64,000 nt of DNA, taken from Pyrus communis (lineage: Eukaryota; Streptophyta; Magnoliopsida; Rosales; Rosaceae). Position 1 is the first letter of the stretch. The number at the start of each line of letters is the position of its first letter. Where the stretch lies: contig NC_084817.1 in assembly GCF_963583255.1 (NCBI RefSeq), forward strand, positions 17,465,989 to 17,529,988. The letters are read 5' to 3'. Shown here in pieces: positions 42,673 through 55,054 of the stretch. Position numbers and translations under genes: made by a program. The notes below the pieces were generated by a model that was not told the origin of the DNA, did not search any database, and saw only the letters and a list, made by a program, of their open reading frames with translations.

Positions 42673-44550
42673 TGATAGGAGCATATTTATGTTACTTTGT
42701 TAGCTTGTTTCTTTGCATTTAGTAAGTTAGTTTCTATTTATTATAGTGATTTAAACTATTTTCGTGTGTTTGTAGGTTTAAATGATAAAGTTGGCAAGAA
42801 AGTGCAATTTGGAGCTATTTGGAGCAGTTTTGGACTTGGAATGAATTGCATATGCATGGAGCAAGGTGGATGGACGAAATTGAAGATCAAAAGAGGCTAG
42901 GAATGTGCTTAACATTTGGAAGAATTAAATCAAAGACTTGGAGGATAAGGAATCAGCCATGAAGAAGGAAACATTATCCAAACCTTATCCAACCTTATCT
43001 TATCTTATCCTAACCTAATCTTATTCCACCTTAATTCCAGCTACAAAGAGGACTCCTTTTGACATTAAATCACATAAATATCAGGTTCTAGAAGCCCTAT
43101 TTTCGTGCCCTAAGTTTGTGCCACATATTTCATCCTTTTCCTTCTAGAAATCTGCCACAATACTCTTTCTAGAAGGCCTATTTCTTGCTATAGGTTTTGA
43201 ATCCCTTTCCCTTTTGGTCTCTGCCTTGTAACCCTAGTCATTTTCCCTTAGGATTGTGCAATCATTTTCCCTTCAAAAATTTTGTGAACCCTAGCCTATA
43301 AATACTTCATTATGCCGTACAAATCAGATCACCACCTTTTTCCATCAGATCACCACCCTCTACCATTAGATCACCACACCATCCACCACACCTCAAGAGC
43401 CTAAATTCAGAAAATCCCCATTGTACCGCAGTAAGGAAGGAATGAGGAGCCACCTGGAGCCGTGCTTGCCATTCAAGACGTTGGATTGTTGGAGCATTTC
43501 TAGGTGTATTCTATTCTTTGTTTTCAATGTTTAAATTTAATTATCTTTGTTTTGTGAACATGAGGAACTAAATTCGTTTTAGTTAGAGGAGACTTTGAAA
43601 TCATGATTATATTTGCAATATGAATTGATTACTTCCATTTGTGATTTCATAAATTGTGAATGCAATTTACTTAACTGCTTGATTGATAACTTATTCTTGT
43701 ATGTTGATTAAGAATGCATACTTAGTTTGCATGAATGAATTTGATGCTAGAATATAAGGGAGTTTCACCTAATCGTTATGAACTTATATTCATAAGTAGT
43801 GGAGGTTGCTAGTCACAGTCGTGCTAAGTAAATTCCTGGCAAGAATATCATGTTGTTCATAGTTACGAATGTCTTGTCAATGCTTATGATTTTCACAAAG
43901 CTTAATGATCTTTGATTGTATCTTTATTATGATGTTCAAGTAGGGAACTATTAAAGAATAATTTGGTTGCCGATGCATATTCCATCCAATTCAATGACTT
44001 AAGGAAAATCTGAGGATTAATTAGTGCTATTCACGGTTAATCTGAGGTGTTGAGGTTCATGGTTTATTGGAAAAGCAACTAGAAATCAATTTGTATGCAA
44101 GTGTGTCATGTGTGGAGAAGGACCCTCTAGCTAGCTTATCACCCATCCATTCACCCCAATTTCGTGCAACTTTGTTTAAGTCTTTAAATTGTTTGTTTTT
44201 ACCTTAATTTCGTCCGAAATCTAATCCCCCTTTACTTGGTTGTGTCTTTTAGTTAGAATCTGTCCAAACTTGTGTTTTTAAGTGTTTTGAGTCAAAGTTA
44301 AGTTAGAATTCGTCCAAATCACCCCTTAGAGTCTAGTTTGAGTCTATTTGATTGTTTTGTGCTATGTTGAGTCTTTTTAGTTTGTTTTGAGTCATATAGG
44401 TCTAGTTAAGTGTTTTTAAGTTTAGTTTTGTGTTTTTAAGTCAATTTAGAGTAGATTAGCAATCGCTTCTAATCCCCGGCCTAAAACGATTCCATTTTCA
44501 TATACTACAATCATAGAGTTTTAATTTGTGTGCTATTATATATCACATCA
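42673..44550 (+). mobile_element. Solo LTR (1878 bp), same family as 21991-23876, nested in the Copia element
   Basis: Starts TGATAGGAGC, ends ATCACATCA, and is flanked by CGCAT at 42668-42672 and 44551-44555. It aligns throughout with the LTR at 21991-23876, including 'catatttatg', 'ggagcaaggtggatgga' and 'ggttgccgatgcat'. No primer site or internal domain follows, so the element was reduced to one LTR by LTR-LTR recombination. It splits the Copia reverse-transcriptase region. Confidence 0.93.
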
Positions 44551-45923
44551 CGCATTGCTGTATCTAGCGAAAAGATTAACAGCGAATGAGATGTCGGATC
44601 TAATGCATTGAGCCAAATATAATAAAGCATCAATTACACTATATCGAATGAGATGTCGGAACTATTTGAACCAGTCAATGAAAGTCCTTCTGGAACTTTC
44701 ATGTAGATTTCCGTATCTATATCCCTATAAAGATAGGCAGTTACCACGTCCATAAGCTGTATATTCAGTTTTTCGAAAAACTACCAAACTGATAAGGTAG
44801 CAAAACGTTATGACGTCTATTATGAGGGAATACATCTCTTCATAATCAATCCCAGGGATTTGAGAAAACCCTTTCGCTACAAGGCATGCTTTGTATTGCA
44901 CTATTTCATTCTTCTCATTACGTTTCCTTACTAAAAACCCACTTGTAGCCCACGGGCTTCACATGTGTTGAAGTAAGAGTTACGAGCCCAAACACCTTAT
45001 GTTTCGGAAGTGAATCGAGTTTAACCTGAATTACTTGTTTCCAATTTTACCAATATGTTCTGCGTCGACATTCATCAACGGAACGTGGTTCAATGTCATC
45101 ATTAAGCATGGTGTCAATAGCTACTGTGTACATAAATGCATCATTGACAATCATCTCATTCTGATTCCAAACCTCATCCAATACTGCATAGTGGACCGAA
45201 ATCTCGTGATTCTTTAGACGCTAATTTGTCTCGTCTAAGACATCACCGTAATCTAGAATAACCTCATGCGCTAGAATAGATAAGCAAGCAATGGTCAGAT
45301 TCAAACTAGGGTCACTAGTTTGTGTCGTTTTCCTCTTTTGGGGTTGTGAATCTTTTGAACCAAAGGGTCTACCACGCTTCAAGGTAAAAGCAGATGATTA
45401 GCTAGCTGTCAATGTACTGGACTGCATGAAAAGTGCGAATGCCCTACCCTTGGTGACAGTCTTGCCTTCTAAGGCGGTATTACAACATACTCTTGGTACG
45501 TCGATCATTGCAGGTGTGTTTGCAATATGTGATCTCGTCACCTTTGCTAGATTAGTAAAAGCATCCGGCATGCTTTGAGCAATGCTCTGAAGATTTAGCA
45601 TACGACGCATTTCAGTTTCAGACCGAGCAATGCGAGGATCTAAATGAGACATAATGGGAGTATACCACAAAAATTCGTGGCGTTCTATAGGAACATTAGC
45701 ATTCTTAGCTCACCCTAACGACGGGAAGACTGTTTCATCAAAGTGACAATCCGCAAAATGTGCAATAAAGAGATCTCATGTCAAGGGCTCTAGGTAGCGA
45801 ATAATTGATGGCGAATCATAACCGACATAGATTCTCATTCTTCTATGAGGACCCATTTTAATAAGTAGTGGTGGTGTAGTTAGCATATAGACTGCACACC
45901 TAAACATACATAAATGTGAGACG

Positions 45924-46562
45924 TCAGGCTCGTATCCAGTAACCAACTATAACAGTGAATGAAGTTGGGTAGCAGTGGGCCTCAGGTAGACTAACATAGT
46001 TGCGTGCAATATTGCATAGCTCATGCAATTTGGTTTGCATGACCAAAGTCCGAGCTATCAATTGATAGCGCTTTATGAAAGCTTCTGCCAAGCCGTTTTG
46101 GGTGCGAACATGGGTTATAGGATGTTCAACTTCAATCCCAACAGACATGCAATAATCTTCAAAAGTCTGTGACGTAAACTCTCCAGCATTATCCAATCGA
46201 ATTGACATGATCGAATAATCAGGGTGGTGAGCCCTAAGCTTAATAATGTGTGCTAAGAGTTTCGAAAATGTAGCATTGCGTGTGGACAATAAGTCGACAT
46301 GTGACCAACACGTTGATGCATCAACCAACACCATAAAGTATCTAAATGGTTTGCATATTGGTTGGATAGGTCCATAAATATCCCCTTGAATCCTCTGAAG
46401 AAACTTAGGAGGATTGTAAATAATCTTTGTAATTGAGGGTTGAGTATTCAACTTCCCCAAAGACCAAGCTTTGCATGGCGAAAATCCAACGTATGGAGGT
46501 ACATGGTGCCCATATGATGATTTGAGGATACGGTGCATCATTTCACATCTGGGATGTCCCAT
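45924..46562 (-). pseudogene. Copia integrase remnant
   Basis: This 212-codon minus-strand frame belongs to the Copia element. It has the GHP start of the GAG-pre-integrase region, a degraded zinc-binding region, then the integrase core with IQGDIYGPIQP, the catalytic Asp in that motif, a second Asp in RLDNAGEF, and a conserved-looking GIEVEHPITHVRTQNGLAEA in which the third acidic residue is the Glu of AEA. It stops before the GKE/C-terminal domain. Not functional alone. Confidence 0.8.
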
Positions 46563-47756
46563 ACGGTCATGTCAAAGCAGCAAAGTACTTTGGAACCTAG
46601 GCTCAGGGCCGGCCACATGGTGGGTTTCTATGCCGCGAACGGTTGTGACGTACAACTCACTCAGGAGACGTTCAGCTTCTTGTGAATATGCTTCTAGCCT
46701 TATTCGTAAGAAGTGATACAAAGAAATTTAGAACCATTCTCTTCAGTGGTTTCAACATGATATTGATTATCTCAAATATCTCTAAAACTTAACAACGTTA
46801 TTCCTGAATATGGTGAATAAAGGGTCTCTTTAATGGTTATGACAATACCATTAGATAACTTTATACGGGCCTTTCTGTATCCTTATATCAGGTTGGATGA
46901 GCCTGAGAGGTTGTCAGAGGTGCATTTGTAGGTACGAAGTTAATAAAATAGTGTCGCTTATGCAAAATGGTATGGGTGGTAGCGCTATCAGCCAGACAAC
47001 TAACTTACCCATTAGTCATACCTAAAAATAAATTAATTGAATCAGTCACATTCATAAATATAATTCCATTTATTCAATTAATCAATTGAGAAAATAATAT
47101 TCATAATTCAAAACAAACAAAAAACCAAACAAATTATTCCAAAGACTTAGAAAATCACAAATTAAACCATAAACCTAAAAAATAGGGGGGTTCTGCCACT
47201 CCTAATGGGTTCGGCCACTAAGGGTAAAAACATCCCAAAAACATGTCTAGAAGAATAAAACTTATTTGTCCGTAGGAGCAGATATCTCCATTGATGTAGC
47301 ATCATCTTCGGGAAATTCCATATTGGCAAAGTTAGACTCACAACAGGAATGATACTTGGCAATGGCCTCGGGGGTAGCTTGACATATGTGTGACCAATGA
47401 TCATTTGATCCACAGTGGTAGCATATGTCCAATTTAATAAAAGTCGATTAAACGGTAGTTTTTCCCTTGTTCTTAAAGTTTGGGGCCTTAGAGGCAAGGG
47501 GTTAGCATTTCTAGGTCAAATTTCCTTCCTTGGGTGGGTCTTGGCTCTGTTGACCTTGGGCCCGTGGATGGGCTTACCACCCATTGCCATGGCCACAACG
47601 ATTCTTTCATCGTTTGTGGCTGCTAAAATTGGTCACATGCACTTCAAGTGGAGTGTTCGAGCCAGTGGATCGAGCTTGATGATTTCTTATCAAAAGCTGG
47701 TTCTGCTTTTTACCTAGAAGTAAAACAGAGATCAAATCCGAAAATATGGTGAACTT

Positions 47757-48240
47757 CTATGCCTTATATTGTTGCTGTATGACATTATTAGTGGCATTGA
47801 AGGTCGAATAGGTCTTCTTTAATATATCCTCGTCTGTTAAGTCCACGTTACAAAACTTAAGCAGTGAACAGATTCTACAAACTTTAGAGTTGTATTCATT
47901 CACAGACATAAAATCTTGGAAGCGTACTTGCTTCAGGCAAATAAATGTCTTTCTGGTGATTGAAATGATCAGCCAGAGCAAGCCAGAGGATGCGTGGGTC
48001 TTCCTCAGCGAGGTACTCGATCTGCAGTGCATCATGGATGTGTTTTCAAATAAAGATCATTGCAGTAGTTTTCTCAGCTTCATCGACAGGGTTGTCGTCG
48101 GTAAGTTCCTCAATGATGGCTCTAATACACTTTGCAGTAAAATAGAGCTTCAAGTCTTAAACCCACTTCAAGTAGGTTCTTCCAAATATTTCCAAAGCGT
48201 GAAATTGAGATTGTTCAAGTTTGACATGTCCCTAAAATGG
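47757..48240 (-). pseudogene. Copia gag remnant
   Basis: The minus-strand frame at 47757-48035 contains RFQDFMSVNEYNSKVCRICS and LTDEDILKKTYSTF, characteristic of Copia gag of the UBN2 type. A further segment of gag lies upstream to about 48240 in another frame. The downstream zinc knuckle (about 47330-47440) has lost its order. Confidence 0.65.
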
Positions 48241-49452
48241 AGGGTACATCAAAACGTGGTTAGTCATATGGTAATCGATAGACATATATCATAGAACATT
48301 CGGGTTCTATAGACATTTATGGAATTAATTTAAACATGAAAACTATAGGTTTCATGTGGTAAGTTTTGAATGAAAACTTTGGGTTTCAAATGCAATAAAT
48401 ATGAAACTACAATTCAATTTAGTTTTATGAACAATTAATTCATAAAGAAGAGGTTCCTACAAGAACACAGAATGCAATATGCTGATTTAAGTGTAGTGGA
48501 TTTGAGTTGTTTCGAGAACTCAAGTGTGAGAGTTTCATGACTACGAAAGAATGTCAACGGTTCAAAGTAGAAAAATAAATTATTGCATCGTTAATGTCCA
48601 AAAGTGATCTTCAAGTCAATAATTTTGGATTAATTATCAGATTAGTGGACTGCTGGTTACTTTTAATTAATTCAATAGATTGGGGCAAAACGGGGTCGAT
48701 CATGTAAGCAAAAATAATGATAGACATGTCATATTAGCTTCAGTTGGTGATAAGCCAAGTGATAATTAAATTAGAATTAATTAGCGTAAACCAAAGTACC
48801 CAAAAAAAATATTTGGGTATGATTTATAACGCAGGGATACCATAAATTAGGATTGGGTTGAAAAAGTATCGCGGCTTAGCCAAAAGAGGGTTGGCTACAG
48901 TGCGGGTCTAAGCCCTATAGCAAGGCTGCAGGCTGTTGGGCCTTAGGGACTGTTGCAGGCCTCTGGGTCGTGTGGTTTGGGGTTAGCCCAGCAAGCAACA
49001 CGGGCTTGCTGCAAGCAGGCCTAGGACACAGGTTGGACTGGCTAGCAACGGGCTTGCTGTAGGTTTGGGCCAAACACTCGGGACAAAGCCCAACAACACA
49101 AAAGTTGCTAGTTTAAGATGGAGGGGCTGCAGGCCCATGGTAACTCTTACCAGGTTGAGGCCTGGTGTCTGTGTAGGCACAGCAAAGCCAAAATGACTGC
49201 TGCCATAGTCTAGACACCACAACGACGTTGTTCTGGTGGTGTGTTCAAAGTGGCTGGGCTACAGGCCAGCGCAGTGCTCAATGGTGGTGTTAACAGCGGC
49301 AAGCCCCAACCATGCTACATAAATTCCCATTTTTTTCTTCTTTTTTTATTCGACTTTTCTATGGTTTAAAGAACCCTAAATTACTTCTAATTTATTTATG
49401 TGCTTTGACTCACAAATTCCACATAGCAAAATAATAATTGCGTAATGCATGA

Positions 49453-49456
<4 letters not shown>

Positions 49457-49548
<92 letters not shown>
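49457..49548. repeat. (TA)n(TG)n compound microsatellite in the Copia leader
   Basis: About 17 TA units followed by about 27 TG units with small interruptions, between the Copia primer site and gag. Likely polymorphic. Confidence 0.95.
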
Positions 49549-49550
<2 letters not shown>

Positions 49551-49896
49551 AAATAAAAGCATTTGAATTTTGTAGAAGAAAGTCTCCTCTTACGATCTTT
49601 CAATTCCTTAGCTTCTAGCAAGAATGTGCTGATAACGTGTTGTAGGCTTAATTGACTGAACTATTATAAGGAAATAGATAAGGGGAGGCCGGAGGCAATA
49701 AGAGAGAAAAGAGAGAGATTTAATTGTGAGATATGTGTTGTATCACCTCATTGTGCCTTTATTTATAGTAGTAGGATATGTTAAATCCTTACTCTAATAG
49801 GATAATATCTAACTTAGAGAATATTCCAAGATATCCCTTGATACACTAGGATTTACATAATCACATTTTTATTCTAAATATGACTGCAACAATATT

Positions 49897-51679
49897 ATAT
49901 ATGTATATATATATATATATATAAATATAAGGAGAAGGCAAAAAGAGTGAAACTTTCATATTACCCAAATTACCCTTCTCCCATAAGATTTAAAAAAAAA
50001 AATTGACAAAAAAAAACCCCCAAGTATTTATTTTCTTGTAAAAACTATTTTTTGCGAATATGTCGAAAGGTTAGATGATATGCTTTGATGTTATTACTTT
50101 TAATTGTTTAGTTTAATGGTTGTTTGGATGATTAAAAGTGTTCTTTGTTTTGTCTTTTGAACTTGAACCGATAATCAAATCAATACATATTCTGTTTGTA
50201 GTTTCCTTTTGATTTATCTAACTTGTTTGAAACAAATGCAAATTGCTATACAAGCTTGGTTATCCAATTAGAGGCACTCTTTTTTTTTCCTTCTTCTTTA
50301 ACAAGATTTGAGGCACTTTGTACATCATCGTGAAAAATTGTCTACAATTAGAACATCTACACCATTGGTCCAATAGGCACTAAAAAAATGTGGTCTATCG
50401 ATGAAGAAAATAGAGGCAATTGGCCAAGGGTTTGTGCTCTTTAAGTTGCCCTTGCAAGAATTGTCTTGGCTTGTGCCATTGTAGTTGCCCAATTGCAGTA
50501 GTGAGGCCCACCCACGTGCACAGATGAGCGCTCTACAGACGATTGCCTTGCCTTTGCAGACCATTGGAAATCCAATGGTCCTTTCATCTGGACCGACTGT
50601 TGGATTTCCAATGTTAAAAAAGAATTGAAAATTAAAGGCTGCTCTATGTGGCACAATCTGGTGCTTCTGGATTTTTTTTTTAAATATTAGTAAATCAACG
50701 GCCTAGATTAATTTGAAGGTAAAAAAAAAAAATCTGAAAAACCAAAAATTATAAAAAAAAAAAAATACAAATGTTTTAGCTTGCTTAACAAACTTACAAA
50801 GTTCAACCATCTTCTTTGTTTACTTTTATTTTCAATTTACTATGCTTGTGTTGCAATGTTATGCTCTGCTTTGTTTAAAACTAAATTATTAGATTAAATA
50901 GGGAGTTTGTTTTCAAAGAATAAACCTTATTAAGTACACACTTACAAAGCATAAAACATTACAAAAATATGTTTGTGAATGGTAATTGTCTTGCCCTTCC
51001 TCATCTCAAACTGGTGCACTAGCACAAAGACAATTATTGTTCAAAGTGAATAGTAAGGGCAATGAAGGGCAATTTCATTGTCTTTGCCTTTATCTTGCCT
51101 TTGCCCTTTTAAAACGAGTGGATTGCTCTTAGTGTTTTTGTATATATATAAAATTCTATATTGGACTCAAGTGATTTTATTTTCATGAAAGGTTGTATAA
51201 TCCTCAACTACGTTATATAAATTTATTTGTGAGCCTATTTAAAGTCAGTTCAGGATTCAAATCCAATAAGAAGACGAAGTTTGGATTTATTCGTAGTTTG
51301 ATTTTTTCTAAACAAATAAAAAACTTGTACGTCTATAAACAGGACCGGTCCAGAGATTTTTTTAGGCTCAGGACAACACCAAAAAATGTGCCCTCACTTC
51401 ATATAAAAAAAATTATTTATTTTCACATGTAAGACATCGATAAAATTATATTTAGAAAACACTTCAAACTCAATAATTTAGAAACATGGAATAACTAATT
51501 TATTTTGTATAGAGAGAAGGAAACCAAAAACCTTCGGGCTTACAAGTAGATAGATTATGAGTTTTGTTTTCTATCTAAACTTTTAAAATGTTTTTGTATA
51601 AATCGTGAGATATATTTTCTTATTTACTAACCTCGTCAATATAAGACTAAAAAATAATAATGTTTTCGAGTCCTTAAGG
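49897..51679. other. AT-rich spacer with a possible MITE
   Basis: From about 50344 to 51131, inverted ends of the form 'ttagaacatctacaccatt' and 'aaacgagtggattgctctta' bound sequence rich in 'ttgcccttgc' units, suggesting a hAT- or PIF-type MITE without a confirmed TSD. The ORF at 50325-50654 lies within it. No gene is supported. Confidence 0.35.
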
Positions 51680-51684
51680 ATATG

Positions 51685-52336
51685 TGTCACATCCCGGCCC
51701 GGGGCCCCCACCACATCTCAATCTTGACTCCACCGTAGCACGATATTGTCCGCTTTAGGCCCCGACCACGCCCTTACGGTTTTGTTTCTGGGAACTCACA
51801 CGAAAACTTCCCAGTAGGTCACCCATCATGGGATTTGTAAGTTCGTAAAATAAAACGTTGACCGCCATATGTGGCGGGGCAAAGCCACGAAATTAGATGC
51901 GTTAAAGCCGTGTACGGCCACTCTTTTCAATTTTCAGGCAAATCAGCAATACGATGGTCAATGCCACTACTTGGGCTTTGTAGCCCATCATTCCAGAAGC
52001 CAATCCCTGGCCGAGTGTGCCGACAAGGATGTCGGGCCCCTAAGGGGGGGTGAATTGTAACATCCTACATCGCCAAGGGGAGTGGATCCTGTAAGCCTTA
52101 TATGTATATTCCCATATCTACCTAGCACGAGGCATTTTGGGAGCTCACTGGCTGAACTCCGAAGTTAAGCGAGTTCGCACGAGAGCAATCCCATGATGGA
52201 TGACCCACTGGAAAGTTCTCATGTGAGTTCCCAGAAACAAAACCGTGAGGGCGTGGTCGGGGCCCAAAGCGGACAATATCGTGCTACGGTGGAGTCAAGC
52301 CCGGGATGTGGTTGGGGTCTGGGCCAAGATGTGACA
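51685..52336 (+). mobile_element. Cassandra-like TRIM with inverted LTR ends and perfect 5-bp TSD
   Basis: The right part (52056-52336) is a complete 281-bp Cassandra-type LTR: TGTAACATCC start, GATGTGACA end, and an internal 5S rRNA-like segment (52154-52230). It is preceded by a polypurine tract (aaggggggg at 52043-52051) and by 'aggatgtcgggcccctaa', the expected 3' internal sequence. The left part (51685-51836) is the last ~152 bases of the same LTR in reverse orientation, TGTCACATCCCGG. Between them are about 220 bp of internal sequence with no primer site. The block is flanked by ATATG at 51680-51684 and 52337-52341. Both outer ends are therefore the 3' LTR terminus, unlike a normal integration product. 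Confidence 0.85.
52154..52230 (+). repeat. 5S rRNA-like sequence within the Cassandra LTR
   Basis: 'aactccgaagttaagcg' followed by 'gagagcaatcccatgatgg', 'tgacccactgg' and 'aaagttctcatgtg' matches, in order, plant 5S rRNA from the AACTCCGAAGTTAAGCG stretch to the GGGTGACCTCCTGGGAAGTCC stretch. This Pol III internal-promoter region is the hallmark of Cassandra. It is not a functional 5S gene: the 5' third is unrelated. Confidence 0.85.
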
Positions 52337-52341
52337 ATATG

Positions 52342-53982
52342 TATAAGTAATGAATGAACACTAAATTAAACCTTTTGATGACACGTAACATTATTTGCAA
52401 ATTTGGTCTAAAAATTTAGTCTACGCGTTACTCTTTGTTGAAGATTAGACTTGAATTCGAACAGATATTTAAAAATAGCAACACACATAGCTATTAGCTA
52501 GTAAATCAATTAACAACCAAACAAAAATTAGTAAAAATTGAAAAAAAATAAACATGCACATAGCATTTCGAACTTAGGACCTCGTTAATTTTAAACAATA
52601 AAAATCATTGCTTCTAATTAATTTAGCCAAATTTTATAAATTTATACTGTTATGAAAAGAAATTTGTAAAAATTGGAATGAAGCACACATGATATTTTGA
52701 ACCTAAGACCTCCTCATTAATTTTAAACAACAAAACCACCAATTCTACTTAAATTTTTTTGGCACTAAACCAAATTTTATAAATTTATACTCTTATAAAA
52801 ACATATATAAATATACCATCTTAATAATTTTGGTACCCCTAATTCTTTTGGATCCCAAACGATCGCCCTACCTACACTAGGTCTGGGCCGAACCTGTCTA
52901 TAAAGCAACAAGTGATTCAGGAGCCACATATATCTAGCAAATAAACAAACAAAGAATTCATTGACGTACATACATTAAAAAAATTGTAATTCGCTAGTAG
53001 TGCGCATGATTAGAAAAAAGTCTTCCTCTCATGCAACAGCTGGTACAGAGAAACTAGTTATTATAAAGTTTTAGACTCCCTATTTTTAAACCAACAAACT
53101 TTGCTAAAGTACTCTTAAAAATAATATTACTCTTCAAACAAAATGATTAAACATCCTCCTTCTTTTTTAGTGTTAATTAATATAAAATATCGTTTATATT
53201 GAAAAAATAATAACTCAGATATTAGCAATCATGTTTGTACATGAGATAATAATTCCAAATGAGGTCGAAGGGAAATGCATCGAGCAGGGCACACTTACTA
53301 GTGAACATTTTTTAACCTTCCCGACAGAACATTTCGAGTGCTTTCCACCACAAATTTTGAAGAATGAAACAATTCGCTTTTGTTAGGCCGAAATTCATGA
53401 GTATGAACTATGAAGCATGTGCCCGCCCTAGTTCATCAGAAATGTTAAAGAGATTTCTTAAAGTAGAGAGTTTTTTTAATGTTTTTGAAACACGGAATGG
53501 TACATTACATGTCACACTATATAAGTGGTAAGATATTTTTGTTAAAAAATTAACAACTTAAAAAATAAAACTTCTATCACTTATATAATAACACGTAGTG
53601 TACTACTTGTGTTCCGAACACAATAAAAAAACTCTCCATTGATTCTCTGTCGCCTTATAGTTTAACGTCAATTCTCGTGCCAACACTATAAAATATTGTG
53701 CTACAAATATGATATGAAAGAGAGTTCATAAAGAGTTTCACTTTTAGTCTCCTCAACATTTTTCTTGATTAAGAACTCTTTTGGCTTCAACATTATGCTA
53801 ATTAATAGTTTTGTCATATAGTTTACGCTAATTAAATTGCCAACGTCTACAAATAATTAACATGTTATTTTTACTTGTACATTGCGATATGATGTCAACA
53901 ACTTATAGCTATGGATAGATCGATGGCTTACAAACTCCTCACATCTCTACCGCTAATGATGATTGTATTCATGTTTTATATT
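52342..53982. other. AT-rich spacer
   Basis: Two direct copies of a ~110-bp segment with 'gacctc' and 'aattttataaatttatactg' lie at about 52552-52655 and 52680-52795. A MITE is at 53466-53636. The ORF at 53911-54204 has no recognisable domain and runs into the adjacent TIR element. Confidence 0.4.
53466..53636. mobile_element. Small inverted-repeat MITE (family A)
   Basis: The left end, 'gagagtttttttaatg', with 'gaaacacggaatggtacatt', is answered inverted at the right by 'gtactacttgtgttccgaac' and 'aaaaaaactctc'. The arms are about 75 bp each. It belongs to the same family as the MITE at 9066-9210. Confidence 0.7.
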
Positions 53983-55048
53983 GTACCGTTTGGTACGTGG
54001 AATGGATCGGAATGTCCTCGTTCCATGTTTGGTGCGCCAAAGACAATGAGATGCACTGTCCCACAGAAGAAGTTTTGGTTGAATTTTCGTTCTACCTCCT
54101 CTTCCTGGAACGACTCGTTCCACCCTTGTGAAACACAAAATTATAAAATTTTAAGACAAAAACGGCCCTTATCTTTTTCAATATTTACACCATCCAAATC
54201 ATAAAATAAACCCTAAAATTCTATCTTCTTCTTTTCATTTTCTCTGCCGCAGCTGCCTTTCTTTTCCCGTAGCCTTCCTCCTCATCCTCATCCCCTCCAT
54301 CAGTTCAATCCACTTCGGTCACTGGTGCACCACCTTCACCTCCTTCTTAGCCGCCACTGACTTTTCCAGCCTCTCCGACCCGACCGAAACAGATACAGAA
54401 TCAACCAAATTAGCATCAATTCCACTGTGATTGGTAACTCCCAAGCCTAATTCCGGGTCAATTGGGATTTTTTCGATTCGTGCCAAGCTCTGATTTTCTG
54501 GAGGGTCTGATCCTTCGCGGAGCGTTCTTTCTCTATGGCGTCAATTTGGTTGAAGACAAAGCTCAAGCTGGCGGAAGGGGATGAGGGTTTCGGGTCCGGG
54601 GAAGAGGTTGGGGTTGGGGAGGTGGAGAATGGTTGGGTCCGTCGATTTGGCCAAAGACTCGCAAAACGGCCTCATAACACTTTCAGCAAGAACTTACACT
54701 ATAATGCAAAGATTCAAAACCAAATCCTTCAAGGTTTAAGTTATATGCTGCCTTTATCATAATCAAACTGAACTAGACTCCACAAAGCCTTGTGAAACAC
54801 AAAAAACAATTGACAACAACATCTAAGAACGTTTAAAAAAACAAAAAAGTCTTGTCTCGTCTTACGCGTAAATATTGTACCAAACAACAAACGAAACATG
54901 ATAAGTTAATCATTTAATCTTTTGGTTCCATTCCGTCATGCGCTTACCAAACGTAGAACGGAACAACCGTCCCGTTCCGTCATGCGTGTACCAAGCATAA
55001 CCCAAAACTTTTGTTCCATTCCATCTCGTTTGCGTACCAAACGATACC
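53983..55048. mobile_element. TIR element carrying GC-richer, gene-like DNA
   Basis: The left end ('gtaccgtttggtacg') and the right end ('cgtaccaaacgatacc') are inverted copies, and TATATT flanks both sides (53977-53982 and 55049-55054). Further 'ggaacgactcgttcc'-type subterminal repeats occur inside each end. The interior at 54230-54760 is richer in G+C than its surroundings and has coding-like character, for example a frame starting MASIWLKTKLKLAEGDEGFG at 54535. A captured host-gene fragment (Pack-TIR structure) is plausible but its source was not recognised. The superfamily is uncertain. Confidence 0.6.
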
Positions 55049-55054
55049 TATATT

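Larger units (their letters stand above)
41341..49891 (-). mobile_element. Full-length Ty1/Copia retrotransposon, decayed, with nested solo LTR
   Basis: Bounded by ATATT TSDs (41336-41340 and 49892-49896). The LTRs are 41341-41611 (271 bp) and 49638-49891 (254 bp), both beginning TGTTG and ending GCAACA. Transcription runs on the minus strand. The primer site next to the right LTR reads CGTTATCAGCACA, a pattern I associate with plant Copia elements; the polypurine tract next to the left LTR reads AAGGGGGGAT. Coding remnants in order are gag (about 48240-47757), a zinc-knuckle region (about 47440-47330), integrase (46660-45924), and RT/RNase H split by the inserted LTR (45700-44556 and 42667-41612). 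Many stops make it non-autonomous. LTR divergence indicates an old insertion. Confidence 0.92.

Noticed and set aside
49897..51131. Protein gene at 50325-50654
   Set aside because: The ORF runs through repeated 'ttgccctt' units of a probable MITE, without domain or splice signals.
51869..52060. Overlapping plus-strand ORFs in the Cassandra interior
   Set aside because: They read through LTR and internal TRIM sequence, which is non-coding in Cassandra.
51685..52336. 5S rRNA genes in inverted orientation
   Set aside because: Only part of the 5S sequence is present, and it is embedded in an LTR with TG/CA ends, a polypurine tract and a TSD.
53911..54204. 97-codon ORF starting MDRSMAYKLL
   Set aside because: It crosses the boundary of a TIR element at 53983 and matches nothing I recognise.
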